In this document: piece by piece, positions 1 through 12,195 of the stretch
How the letters are laid out: the number at the start of each line of letters is the position of its first letter
Numbering within the stretch: position 1 is the first letter of the stretch
NCBI RefSeq assembly: GCF_963924675.1
Contig: NC_089223.1
Coordinates: 8,692,881-8,756,880, forward strand
From: Phocoena phocoena
Taxonomy: Eukaryota > Chordata > Mammalia > Artiodactyla > Phocoenidae
Reading direction: 5' to 3'
DNA: 64,000 bases
Notes under the pieces: model-generated
The model's database searches: none
What the model was told of the DNA's origin: nothing
What the model saw: only the letters and a program-made list of their open reading frames with translations
Position numbers and translations under genes: made by a program

Positions 1-320
1 GAGACACATAGTAATCAAATTGACAAACATTAAAGACAAATTATTAAAATCAACCAGGGAAAAAGGACAAATAACATACAAGGGAACTCCCATAAGGTTA
101 ACAGCTGATTTCTCAGCAGAAACTCTACAAGCCAGAAGGGAGTGGCATGATATATTTAAAGTGATGAAAGAGAAGAACCTACAACTAAGATTACTCTACC
201 CAGCAAGGTCCTCATTCAGAAATTAAAAGCTTTACAGACAAGCAAAAGCTAAGAGAATTCAGCACTACCAAACCAGCTCTACAACAAATGCTAAAGGAAG
301 TTCTCTAAGTAGGGAACACA
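1..320 (+). pseudogene. LINE-1 ORF1 C-terminal fragment
   Basis: ORF1p is the RNA-binding trimeric chaperone of L1. The open stretch at 20-226 matches the C-terminal domain, with the recognisable segments STREKGQITYKGTPIRL, SAETLQARREW and LLYPARSSF. After the stop near 226 the homology continues out of frame to about 320 (residues resembling KQKLREF and then an LQQMLKE-type end). The N-terminal coiled coil and RRM lie outside the window. It is a dead fragment. Confidence 0.85.
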
Positions 321-366
321 AGGGAAGAAAAGGACCTACAGAAACAAACCCAAGACAATTAAGAAA

Positions 367-3300
367 ATGGTAATAGGAACATACATATTGATAATAACCT
401 TAAATGTGAATGGAATAAATGCTCCAACCAAAAGACACAGGCTTGCTGAGTGGATACAGAAACAAGACCCATATATATGCTGTCTACAAGAGACCCACTT
501 CAGACCTAGGGACACATACAGACTGAAACTGAGGGGATGGAAAAAGATATTCCATGTATATGGAAATCAAAAGAAAGCTGGAGTAGCAATACTCATATCA
601 GATTTAAAAAAACTTTAAAATAAAGAATGTTACAAGAGACAAGGAAGGACACTACAGAATGCTCAAGGGAGCAATCCAAGAAGAAGACATAACAATTACA
701 AATATATATGCACCCAACATAGGAGCACCTCAATACATAAGGCAAATGCTAACAGCTATGAAAGAGGAAATCAACAGTATCACAGTAATAGTGGGGGACT
801 TTAATACCTCACTTCCACCAATGGACAGATCATCCAGACAGAAAATTAATAAGGAATCACAAGCTTTAAATGACATAGTAGACCAGATACATTTAATTGA
901 TATTTATAGGACATTCCACCCAAAAACAGCAGATTACACTTTCTTCTCAAGTGCACACGGAACATTCTCCAGGATAGATCACATCTTGGGTCACACATCA
1001 AGCCTCGGTAAATTTAAGAAAATTGAAATCATATCAAGCCTCTTTTCAGACCAAAACACTATGAGATTAGAAATCAGTTGCAGGGCAAAAAACATAGAAA
1101 ACACAAACACATGGAGGCTAAACAATACGTTACTAAATAACCAAGAGATCACTGAAGAAGTCAAAGAGGAAATCAAAAAATACCTAGAGACAAATGACGA
1201 TGGAAACACAGTGATCCAAAACCTATGGGATGCAGCAAAAGCAGTTCTAAGAGGGAAGTTTATAGCAATACAGTCCTACCTTAAGAAACAGGAAAAATCT
1301 CAAACAATCTAACCTTACACCTAAAGGAACTAGGGAAAGAAGAACAAACAAAACCCAAAGTTAGTAGAAGGAAAGAAATAATCATCAGAGCAGAAATAAA
1401 AACAAAGAAAACAATAGCAATGACCAATAATACTAAAAGCTGGTCCTTTGAAAAGATAAACAAAATTGATAAACCTTTAGCAGGACTCATGAAGAAAATG
1501 AGGGAGAAGACTCAAATCAATAAAATTAGAAATGAGAAAGAAATGGCAACAGACACTGCAGAAATACAACTCATCATAAGAGACTACTACAAGCAACTAT
1601 ATGCCCATAAAATGGAAAACCTGGAAGAAATGGACAGATTCTTAGAAATATATAATCTTCCAGGATGAACCAGGAAGAAATAGATAATATGAACAGACCA
1701 ATCACAAGTAATGAAGCTGAAACTGTGATAAAAAAAACTTACAACAAACAAAAGTCCAGGACCAGCTGGCTTCACAGGTGAATTTTATCAAACATTTAGA
1801 GAAGAGCTAACACCCATCCTTCTCAAACTCTTCCAAAAAATCGCAGAGGAAGGAACATTTGCAAACTTATTCTATGAGGCCACCATCACCCTGATACCAA
1901 AACCAGACAGAGATACTACAAAAAAAGAAAATTACAGAGCAATATCAGTGATGAATATAGATGGAAAAATCCTCAACAAAATACTAGCAAACAGAATTGA
2001 ACAATACATTAAAAGTATCATACACCATGATCAAGTGGGGTTTATCCTAGGGATGCAAGGATTCTTCAATATACACAAATCAATCAATGTGATATACCAT
2101 ATTAACAAATTGAAGGAGAAAAACCATATGATCAACTCAGTAGATGCAGGAGAAGCTTTTGACAAAATTCAACACCCATTTATGATAAAATCTCTCCAGA
2201 AAGTAGGCACAGAGGGAACCTACCTCAACATAATAAAGGCCATATACGACAAACCCACAGCAAACATCGTTCTCAATGGTGAAAAATTGAAAGCATTTCC
2301 TCTAAGATCAGGAACAAGTCAAGGATGTCCACTCTTGCCACTATTATTCAACATAGTTTTGGAAATCCTAACCACAGCAGTCAGAGAAGAAAAAGGAATC
2401 CAAATTGGAAAAGAAGAAGTAAAACTGTCACTGTTTGCACATGACATGATACTATACATAGGTATCTGAAACATGCCAACAAAAGACTTGTAGAGCTAAT
2501 CAATTAATTGGGTAAAGTTGCAGGACACAAAATTAATGCACAGAAATCTTTTGCATCTCTATACACTAACAACAAAAGATCAGAAAGAGAAATTAAGGAA
2601 ACAATCCCATTCACCATTGCACAAAAAGAATAAAATACCTAGTAACAAACCTACCTAAGAAGATAAAAGACCTGTACTCAGAAAACTGTAAGACACTTAT
2701 GATAGAAATCAAAGATGACACGAACAGATGGAGAGATATACCATGTTCTTGGATTGGAAGAAACAATATTATGAAAATGATTATACTACCGAAAGCAATC
2801 TACAGATTCAATGCAATCCCTATCAAATTACCAATGGCATTTTTTACACAGCTAGAACAAAATATCTTAAAATTTGTATGTAGACACAGAAGACCCCGAA
2901 TAGCGAAAGCAATCTTGAGGGAAAAAAACGGAGCTGGAGGAATCAGACTCACTGACTTCAGACTGTAGTACAAAGCTACAGTAATCAAGACAATATGGTA
3001 CTGGCACAGAAACAGAAATATAGATCAATGAGGATAGAAAGCCTAGAGATAAACCCATGCACATATGGTCAACTAATCTATGACAAAGGAAGCAAGGATA
3101 TGCATTGGAGAAAAGACAGTCTCTTCAGTAAGTGGTGCTGGGAAAACTGGACAGCTACATGTAAAAGAATGAAATTAGAACACCCCCTAACACCATACAC
3201 AAAAATAAACTCAAAATAGATTAAAGACCTAAATGTAAGCCTGGACACTGTAAAACTCTTAGAGGAAAACATAGGAAGAACACTCTTTGACATAAATCAC

Positions 3301-4140
3301 AGCAAGATCTTTTTTGACCCTCCTCCTAGACTAATGGAAATAAAAACAAAAATAAACAAATGGGACCTAATGAAACTTAAAAGCTTTTGCATAGCAAAGG
3401 AAATCATAAACAAGATGAAAAGACAACCCTCAGAATGGGAGGGAGAACATATTTGCAAACGAATCAACAAAGGATTAATCTCCAAAATATACAAACAGCT
3501 CATGCAGCTCAATATTAAAAAAACAACCCAATCCAAAAATGGGCAGAAGACCTAAATAGACTTTTCTCCAAAGAAGACATACAGGTGGCCAAGAGGCATA
3601 TGAAAGGATGCTCAACATCACTAATCATTAGAGAAATGCAAAGCAAAACTACAATAAGGTAACACCTCACACCGGTTAGAATGGGCATCTTCAGAAAATC
3701 TCCAAACAACAAATGCTGGAGAGGGTGTGGAGAAAGGGGAATCCTCTTGCACTGTTGGTGGGAATGTAAATCGATACAGCCACTATGGCAGTATGGAGGT
3801 TCCTTAAAAAACTAAAAATAGAATTACCATATGACCCAGCAATCCCACTACTGGGCATATACCCAGAGAAAACCATAATTCAAAACACACATGCACCCCA
3901 ATGTTCATTCCAGCAGTATTTACAATAGCCAGGTCACGGAAGCAACCTAAATGTCCATCGACAGACGAATGGATAAAGAAGTTGTGGTCCATATATACAA
4001 TGGAATATTACCCAGCCATAAAAAGGAATGAAATTGGGTCATTTGTAGAGACATGGGTGGACCTAGAGACTGTCATACAGAGTGAAGTAAATCAGAACGA
4101 GAAAAACAAATATATATTAACACATATATGTGGAATCTAG
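367..4140 (+). pseudogene. LINE-1 ORF2 (endonuclease-reverse transcriptase), broken
   Basis: ORF2p nicks target DNA and primes reverse transcription in L1 retrotransposition. The start ATG at 367 heads an APE-type endonuclease, with LNVNG and CLQETHF visible in 367-618. The endonuclease continues in another frame at 659-1312, with VGDFNTSL and SRIDHILGH. Reverse-transcriptase sequence follows (1948-2469). The RT active-site box reads FAHD at about 2437-2448, where active L1 copies have FADD, so a catalytic aspartate is lost. Later pieces lie at 2699-2968, 2995-3219 and 3334-3555. The extreme C terminus is at 3901-4140, with PKCPSTDEWIKKLW and IYTMEYYPAIK, and its stop is at the expected place. 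At least six frame changes or stops make it a pseudogene. Confidence 0.93.
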
Positions 4141-4469
4141 AAAAATGGTACAGATGAACCAGTTTGCAAGGCAGAAATAGAGACACAGATGTAGAGAACA
4201 CACATATGGACACCAAAGGGGGAAAGCTGAGGGAGGGATGGTGGTGGGATGAATTGGGAGATTGGGATTGACATATATACACTAATATGTATGAAATAGA
4301 CAAGTAATAAGAACCTGCTGTATATTAAAAAAAGTCAAAAGTAGTTAATACTTCTAATCAGTAAAACTAAAAAGAAATCACATACGTAGAGTAAAACTGC
4401 AGAAGGATAAGGAAAAACTGAAAATTGGAAAACCACCAAGTAGAGAAGAAAATGGTTTTTTTTTTTACC

Positions 4470-4760
4470 GGGGAATAACAACTGAATAGCAATGATATAT
4501 GCTCGAAAACATAAGAATCTTCAAAGGAGTGTGGAAAACTAACTGTCAGGGTAGAATTCTGTTTTCAGAGAAGTTATATTCACAAGGGAGAATGAAATAA
4601 AGCCACTTTAAGAAATAGAAAGACCAAGTGTTTTTCACCCACAGACTTTTGAAGAAAGTACTCTAAACGATGAAATTCAACACAGAAGAAAAGAGCGGGT
4701 GCAAAAATCAATGGTAACCAAAAGAGCAAGGACAAACTGGAAGTTCGTGTGTGAAGATCT
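4470..4760 (+). mobile_element. Old L1/HAL1 ORF1 C-terminal relic
   Basis: The segment resembles the nucleotide sequence of an old L1 ORF1 C-terminal domain. It has the 'ggaaaactaactgtcagg' to 'gtagaattctg' stretch, followed by 'gagaatgaaataaag'. It is heavily diverged, has no open frame, and is not joined to an ORF2. It could derive from HAL1, a half-length L1 family that carries only ORF1. The call is from memory of the consensus. Confidence 0.45.
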
Positions 4761-4799
4761 GGGGGAAGAGAGAAGTGCAGCGGGACACAGGGGAGAGGT

Positions 4800-5450
4800 A
4801 AGCAGAGGCCTGTGATGGGCCGCTCTTTGTCTTTCCTAGGGATTTGGACTTCATCTGGTGGTTCAGGGAATGATGGAAGGGTCTTAGCAAGGTGGTGACA
4901 TGGTTAGATGTGCTTTAGTAAGATCACTGGCAGGAGAGTCGAGAATGTTGGAGGGCAACAAAGCTCATGCCATGAGGCCAGTTAGAGCTTGTGGGTGTAA
5001 TTTAGATAAGAAGTGATTTGGGCTCAAATGAAGATGAGACATGGAGGAAAGCAGGCAGATTCTGGAACTATTAAAGAGATGGAGTCTCAGGATTCAGTAA
5101 TGACTCCTTATTAGGAGAAAGAGAGGAAACATCAAGGATGGAACTGTCTTGTTAGGGCAGTTTCAGTCGAGTCCAACTGCAGTGGAGGAGCCATGGGCTG
5201 TGACAGTGGAAGCACTGATAACCCTGTAAGAACCATCAGTGAATGGGTGGTGAGACTTGGAACTTAGTCCTAAAGTTAGAAGAGTTGCCAGAGGAAGACC
5301 AGAGTGAAGAAGGATTCTAGGATGGGAGCCTTATTAGCAAATTTACATGCTAATGAGTGGAGAACAAAGAAGAAGGCAAAGCTTGGAGGTAGAGAGAAGA
5401 TAAGAGATGCCTGATAGAATAAGGACCTGGGGAGGTAGGACGTAGAGTCA
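4800..5450 (-). mobile_element. Possible L2 (CR1-clade LINE) relic
   Basis: Phrases such as 'ggtgacatggttagatgtgc', 'aagatcactggcaggag' and 'catcaaggatggaactgt' follow the order of the L2 ORF2 region read on its complementary strand. The same order is seen more clearly at 16270-17735. Divergence is high and the edges are uncertain. Confidence 0.4.
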
Positions 5451-6944
5451 TATGCCAGGAACGATAGGGAAAGAGGCAGATGTAAGAAACTCACAACTCT
5501 CTCCTTCTTTGAAAATAGCATCAGAGCAGTGATGAACAAATGATGAGCGAATTAGTGAATCAGTGCAGGAAAAGATGGGTAAATTATGGACACACACAGG
5601 CAGGCCCCAAACAGCATTAACACTAACAAAGGCGCGCATGTTGTCAAGATAGGTACGGTAGACCTCTAGTGGCCAAAAAGAAACTCCAGAAATCTAATGG
5701 CTGAGAACAAAATTGGAATAAAATGGCTAGGGAAAATTTATTTACAAAATAACAAATAGATAAAAGCATTGCTTTACAATGCTGTTGGTTCTGTTGTGCG
5801 TAATTTTTGCTGTGTTCAGTTCTTATCAATAGGGTTTAATGGCATACGCCTTATGACTTCCGCTTTTATAATTAAGTACTTAGAGTGAGTGGCTTATGGA
5901 AATGAAGCCAGTAATCTTTTAATTGTGATTAAAACTTACCAAAAAAACCTGCAGGAGGGGACTAATTACTTATGTGTGGAATTTCATGTACAAGCTAGGT
6001 AAAATAAAAGTATTCATTTTCAAATAGAGAAAAGGGAAAAGAGACAATTATATGAGCCATTGATTGCCAAAGTCACAAATATGATGAAAAAAGTGAATTT
6101 AAAAACAACAACAGCAACAAGGTTTTTTAAAAAATTAAGTAAAAATATAAAACTGTAAAAGCAAGGATAAAAGTCTATTTGAATCCTTAAAAATTAATAA
6201 TAATACCCTAATGTAAAATTACTTTGATTAATCTCAGGGAAGAATCAGGAAAATACCTTATGACTTCTTAGGCATACTTCAGCTTTTCCATTACAGTACT
6301 TTTAATCAACAACATACAGTGTCTTAGGTAGGTGAAAATAAATCCACTTAAGAGTAGAATTGTTTTGGGGAATTGTAAGCAGCTGGTGAGGGGTGGTGTG
6401 AGAGATAAGGAGATATTGGATATGGGAGCATATATGAGGAAACTTGTCTAATCCAGCTTTGCAGAATATAAAAACCCAAGTTAGGAGAATTGAAAAGCAG
6501 CTCAGTTCTCTGGGATTTCTTGTTTGATTCTGAACCCTTTTTAATGTTCAATTCAATACCACTGTATTTGAGAATAACATTATTAATAATGTCATAATTA
6601 TCTCTACACTATTTTAAGGTACCATATACAGTGTTGGCATTCTTTATTGACTGTGAGCTACCTGAGATTTAGTCATCAGACATCAGTGTATTTTTAAGTA
6701 AGTTTTGAATTTGACAGGAATAGAAGCAGTAATCTGGAAGCAAGTAAAAATGATTTCCAAGCAATATTTAAGCACCTGTAGTAAAAATATCTCTTAAAAG
6801 TACAGTCATACACCCAAAGAAGGAATGATTATCTCTGGATTTTTTAAAATTAGGTGGTTTTATTCTGTTTTTCTTCTATCGTGTGGGTGTGTCCAAAGTT
6901 CTCTGCATTGTGCCTGCATTACATTTGTCATTTTCTTTCTTTTC

Positions 6945-8528
6945 TCTCCCAGCTTTATTGGGGTATAATTGACAAATAAAAATTGTATATACTTAAGGGG
7001 TACAACACGATAATTGTGAAATGATTACCAAAATCAAGCTAATTACACATCTGTCACTTCATATACTTACCTTTTTCTGTGTGAGGACACTTAAGATCTA
7101 TTCTGTCAGCAGATTTCAAGTGTGAAATGCATTGTTATGAACTGCAGTCACTATGCTGTATATTAGATCCCTCAGAACTTATTCATCTTATAAATGAAAG
7201 TTTATACCCTTTGACCTGCATCTTGCCATTTCCCGACCTCTCCCCTACCCACAACTTGGCAGCAATTCTACTCTCTACTCCTATGAGTTTGACTTTTTTA
7301 GATTTCACATATAAGTGAGATGATACATTATGTATCTTTCTGTGTCTGGCTTATTTCATTTACCATAATGTCCTCCAGGTTCATCTATGATGTTGCAATG
7401 GCAAGATTTTCTTCTTTTTTAAAGCTAATAATATTCATTTATATGTATATATCTCACATTTTCTTTGTCCATTCATCCACTGACAGACACTTAGGTTTTT
7501 TCCATATCTTGGCTATTGTGAATAACGCTGCAAAAACATGGCAGTGCTGATGTCTCTTTGAGATACTGATTTTATTTCTTTTGGATATATACCCAGAAGT
7601 AGGATTATTGGATCATACGGTAGTTTTATTTTTAATTTTTTTGAGGAACCTCCATACTGTTTTCTAGTGGCTGCACCAGTTTATATTCCCACCAACAGTG
7701 CACGAGGATTCCCTTTTCTCCACACCTTTGCCAACACTTTTTATCTCTTTTCTCTTTAGCCATTCTGGCAGGTGTGAGATGATATTTCACTGTGGTTTTG
7801 ATTTCAGTTTCCCTGATGATTAGTGATGTTGAACACCTTTTCATGTAGCTGTTGGCCATTTGTAGGTCTTCTTTGGAAAAATGTCTATTGACATTTATTG
7901 AGGTCCTTTGCCCATTTTTTAATTGGGTTATATGTGTGTGTATGTTTTGTTTTGCTACTGGGTTGTATGAGTTCCTTATATATTTTGGATATTAACCCCT
8001 TATAAGATATGATTTGCAAATATTTTCTCCCATTCCATAGATTGCCTTCTCATTTTGTTGTTTCATTTTCTGTGCACAAGCTTTTTAGTTCGATATAGCC
8101 CCATGTGTTTATTTTTGCTTTTGTTGTCTTGCTTTTGGAACATTTCCAAAAAGACATCACCAAGGCCAGTGTCATAGAGATTTTTTCCTGTGTTTTCTTC
8201 TAGGAGTTTTATGGTTCAGATATAATATTTAAGTCTTTAACCCATTTTGAGTTAATTTTTGCATATAGTGTAAGATAAGGATCCAGTGTCATTCTTTTGC
8301 ATGTGGATATCCAGTTTTCCCAACACTGTTTACTGAAGAAACTATCCTTCCCCCATTGTGTGTTCTTGGCACTCTTGTCAAAGATTAGTTGACTGTATAT
8401 GAATGGATTTATTTCTGGGCTGTGATTCTATTCCATTGGTCTATGTATCTGCTTTTATGCCAATACTGTACTGTTTCAATTATAATAGCCTTGTAATATA
8501 GTTTGGAAATATGAAATGTGATGGCTCC
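6945..8528 (-). mobile_element. 5'-truncated LINE-1 3' end (L1MA-type)
   Basis: On the + strand this reads as the complement of an L1 3' UTR and ORF2 C terminus. It begins 'agctttattggggtataatt' near 6950. It then passes through the complement of the WIKK...YYPAIK region (about 7320-7550) and the region with 'cccaccaacagtgcacgagg' (7690). It ends near 8528 without reaching the RT domain. The truncation is the usual 5' type. The frames are decayed, with small ORF2-derived frames at 7632-7859 (-) and 8409-8696 (-). Confidence 0.85.
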
Positions 8529-9570
8529 ACATCTATCATTTTCTGAATGTGATTTTAAAAGGTTCAATGTCCTTTGTTGACTAGAAACCATAGTAAGGGC
8601 CACTACAGAAGCCATTGTGTCTTTGTGGGCAAGTCTGCAGCATCTCTTAATATTCTGAGAACTGTCCAGAACCGACCTACATGCAACTCCAGACAACAGT
8701 ACAAGTTCTCTGGAACAATGTGATGATGTCAGCCTTTTAATAATAATTTTTGCAATTAGGGAAAAGTTAGAGGAAAGTAGGAAATTCCAAGGATAGCTAT
8801 TGATTAGTTTAAGACTTCACAGTTAGTAACTGTGAATACCAGGAACAGGGAACACAGAAAGGGCCTGGAGAAAGTTTCATGTTTGCTTCAACAGATTTCT
8901 AACCTTAGGAAAGTCAGACACTTGCAAGCAATTATCTGTCTCAGTATGCAGCCATATTCATGCCCAGAGATAGGATGCTCTGGTCCTGTTTCTCAATAAT
9001 GCCCTTTATTCTGGTAACGCTTAGTTTCCTGGATCTGCGACCTTCACTTGTGCTCTTGGTTTTTGTCCTTTTCTCACTTCCTCCCATTCTCCCTCCTTTT
9101 CTTCTTTCTTTTCCCTTCTTTTTGTCCCTTAATAATTATGTGCTATGCCCCAAATAAGAGCAGATGGTGAGTTCAGATTTGTAACTACTCCCAGACGTGA
9201 GATATCTTTGTGTTGTTTATTTAGCCAACTCTTTATTCATTTCACAAGCATTTGTTTGCTAATAAATGTTAACATGTAACTGTTGTTATAGAGAGGGAAT
9301 GCTTAGTAAATAGTAATTAAAAAAAGAAAAGAAAAGGAAATTCAGACACAGTCTTTACCTTCAAGAAATTTACAGTCTAGTGGAAAGGACTGATAATAAT
9401 CACAAGTAATCACCCCCAAATAGTTTTTATTACAAATTGGTATGAGAGTTATGACAGAACAGCACAAGTAAATGAATGAGGGTGAGGGTTCCAAGAAAGG
9501 ATTCCCTGAGGGTGTAAAGTAGGGATTCACAACTGGGGCGATTTTGACAATGTCTGGAGGCATTTAGAAT
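8529..9570. other. Unique sequence with weak ancient repeat traces
   Basis: No gene is seen. About 9340-9515 resembles an old L2-associated segment ('aatttacagtctagtggaaagg'). About 9525-9565 resembles the end of a hAT-Charlie element ('caactggggcgattttgaca', 'atgtctggaggcattt'). Both are too short and diverged to call firmly. A pyrimidine-rich run lies at 9060-9130. Confidence 0.4.
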
Positions 9571-9599
9571 AGAGGATATCTATTCTAAAAAAAGAAATA

Positions 9600-9915
9600 G
9601 GTGAGGGAGATTAAGAGGTACAAACTTCCGGTTGCAAAATCAATGAGTCACGGGTATGAAATGGCAGTGTGGGGAATTACAGTCAATAGCTATGTAATAT
9701 CTTTGCATGGTGACAGATGGTAACTAGGCTTATTGTGGTGATCATGTTGGAAATTTATAGAAATATTGAATCGCTATGTTGTGTAACAGGAACTAACAGT
9801 GTTGTAGGTCAATTATGCGTCAAAAGCAAAAAAACCAACTCAGAAAAAGGTCAGATTTGTGGTACCAGAGGTGGGTGTGACGGGATAAAGGGGAGCTGGA
9901 TGAAGGCAGAATAAA
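9600..9915 (+). mobile_element. LINE-1 3' UTR fragment
   Basis: The sequence around 'gattaagaggtacaaacttc', 'gtgacagatggtaactagg' and 'gttgtaggtcaattatgcg' matches the 3' UTR style of mammalian L1MA-like copies. No ORF2 part is attached. The small open frame at 9717-9914 is accidental within this UTR. Confidence 0.55.
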
Positions 9916-12030
9916 AAAAGAATCATTTTGGACCCCCATGATGTATATTGTCTTGGATATCCCCATGCATTGATTAGGCTTCAGTTGTTTCAGGGTGACT
10001 GTAGATAGCACCTAACACAGAGAAGTCATTGTTCAGCTTTGAATGTTACGTCAGACAATTTTTTGAGCACCCAGTAAAACAGTTGCCTTGAATACCAGAG
10101 TTTCAAAAGAAAGAAAAGTTTTTCCTGGAATTCTGACACTTCCCTTTCACATATCTAGGTACCTACATATGACTCAGGTCATAGTGTTTTATACTATAAG
10201 ACATTCAGTAGATTGAAGGAAGGTTCTGATATCAGGGCAGTTCCCGTCAGACAGGAAGAGGTAGGAAGTGCTTCTTGTGCTTCGGGGAAGGAACCGAGGG
10301 AATGAGAGAAAGAGGAAAGCAAAACAAAGCAATCTGATTTGGATGTCCTCGCTTTGTCCTTGGTAGGGCTGGGAGGGCATCTGAAGCACTGAAATAATTT
10401 TGAGGGAATCTGAGAATCAGAAGCTTGTTCTGCATTTCTCATAGGTTCTGTCTGCCCTGTCCTCCTTTCTAGGTTGTTGCCCTTGTCCCTCAGGTTAGCC
10501 AAATGGCTGAATCTGTTCTCATATTCAAACACCACACCATCCAGACCAAGAGAGAATGTCTTTATATTCCAGCAAGTGCTCCAAGATCCATTCTGAGGAG
10601 ATAGGCTTAGGTCACACAACTGAACCAATCAGCATGATCACCTGATACTAGGAGGGGAATAAAATGTGTTAATCACTTAGTTATTGTCACATCCACCACT
10701 GGACTCCAGGAGAGGAGTTGGCTTCCCTACAACTACGTGGATCCCAAACGGAAATCAGGCACTACTGAAAAAGGGACATGAATTCTGGAGAAAAACACAA
10801 ATGCCCACTTTAGCCTACTCCTTAGGCCACCCAATAGCCAGACGTACTCTTCTTTCAGCACGTGGTTTAAAACATGGCCAAGCTTACATAGAAGAAGCAC
10901 ACACCTCACACACAGACCTTATGAACGCGCATGTCACCTCAGAAAACACCATCCGAAGATTGATTCAGTTACTGAATCCAGATTCTAAGAGCTCTGATAA
11001 AAATCAAAACCATATATAATCACACAGCTTATGGGCTACATTACCATGCTTTGTGTTTGACCGACTGCATAATTCCCAGAGAGTCTTGCCTACAAGATGA
11101 AGTGACAAATAACTTTTCTCACCTTGCCCTCACAGGGTGTCTCAATAGATCACTAAACTAGGATCATTAGACTGTTTATTCTTCAAGGCTTGCTTTAAAA
11201 CTTTTCTCTTGCTGGGTCCACCAACCCTAAACTGTGACATAATAAACTTGGCTCAATCTTCAACTGCTTCTCACATGGAAATATCCCCAGATACAGTAAA
11301 TCAGAACAAAGCCCTAACCTTTGACCTTGTTATTCTGAAATGCTACTAATATTGCATCAGTGGTTTCCAGCAATGAACTTGACTTTGTTTTAGCAACAAG
11401 TTATTTTGGGGAGCTCTTCAGAGCGTGAGCAGTTGACCCTGGGTGAGGCGTATTCCTTTTCTTGGGTCCAAATATAGTTTCTCATGATTCACTAATTTAT
11501 GGCTAAATGGATACTTATTTGTATGGAGTGCATATAAGAATACAATGGTGCAGAAAAAAAAGAGTGACTAAAGTGAAAACTTCCATTTGGAAAAGAGGAA
11601 ACATCTCATAGGGATGACTGGTCCCGATATCCATGATATGACAGGACTCCCTCGCCTGGGAGTTCCTTAGTTTGCCAATCTGCTCACCTCTGGTTTGGTT
11701 ATGGCAGGATGTTTCTTTTCTACTGTCCTTCACAGCCATCTCTGAGATGGGCACTGAGTATGTCTCCCCTTTCCCTTTACTTCTTCGAGGCTCATTTCCT
11801 ATTAGTTAAGGAGATTAGAGTTTATATTCAGGGCCTAAGAAATCACAGGCTAGGAGCTTATTTCGCAATAAAGCTTCAATAAAAGTATAGAGGCTTCCAG
11901 GCTATTTGTTTCATAGGCCAGCAGCCAAAGACAGAGACCCTGATGAGTTGAAGTCTTGAAATTCAATTCTAGCCACCAGAGTTTCTTTGGTGGTGAGCCT
12001 CCACTTCCCTGCTTTGCTCACTCCTCTAGT
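9916..12030. other. Unannotated sequence, no gene recognised
   Basis: Two longer open frames lie here: 10194-10628 (-, 144 codons) and 10684-11019 (+, 111 codons, opening at TTG rather than ATG). Neither shows a domain, signal peptide, Kozak context or splice-site setting, and their composition is like non-coding DNA. I regard both as chance frames. I could not name a repeat family for this interval, although parts around 10.1-11.3 kb could be an old LTR. Confidence 0.5.
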
Positions 12031-12195
12031 GCTGTGGTTCTCAAAGTGTGGTTCCTAGGCAAGCAGCAGCAGCATCTGAGAACTGGTTAGAGATGCCAAT
12101 TCTTGGGTCCAGACCTATTCAGAACCTCTGGGGTTGGGGCCCAGCAATCTGTGTTGGAATAAGCACTGGAGGTGAGATAAAGTTTGAGACCACAG
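12031..12195 (+). mobile_element. MER5A (hAT-Charlie nonautonomous DNA transposon)
   Basis: The left end reads 'ctgtggttctcaaagtgtgg' and the right end 'aaagtttgagaccac'. Between them are 'gagaactggttagagatgcc' and 'tggggcccagcaatctgtgt'. This is close to the known MER5A consensus and nearly complete in length (about 165 versus 189 bases). It is an ancient, immobile eutherian repeat. Confidence 0.85.

Larger units (their letters stand above)
1..4333 (+). mobile_element. LINE-1 retrotransposon, 5' part outside window, inactivated
   Basis: This is a non-LTR retrotransposon of cetartiodactyl L1 type. It enters the window inside ORF1, continues through a broken ORF2 (367-4140), and ends in a 3' UTR with a short A-rich tail near 4325-4333. 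It aligns by eye along its length with the copy at 22889-29310. Many frameshifts and stops make it immobile. Its 3' UTR is about 190 bases after the ORF2 stop, shorter than in the second copy, and it lacks that copy's terminal motif with CCAATAAA before the tail. Either it belongs to another subfamily or the end was deleted. The left boundary cannot be seen. Confidence 0.95.
4334..6944. other. Mostly unique sequence with faint old LINE remnants
   Basis: No gene is visible in this stretch. An L1 ORF1-like relic (about 4470-4760) and a possible L2 relic (about 4800-5450) are listed separately. The rest, about 5450-6940, is AT-rich, with short A-rich runs and no repeat I can name. The short open frames here have no recognisable domains. 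Confidence 0.6.

Noticed and set aside
10194..11019. Two of the longer non-L1 open frames (144 codons minus, 111 codons plus) as possible genes
   Set aside because: No domain, no homology I recognise. The plus frame opens at TTG rather than ATG, and no splice-site or promoter context is evident. Frame lengths are within chance for this composition.
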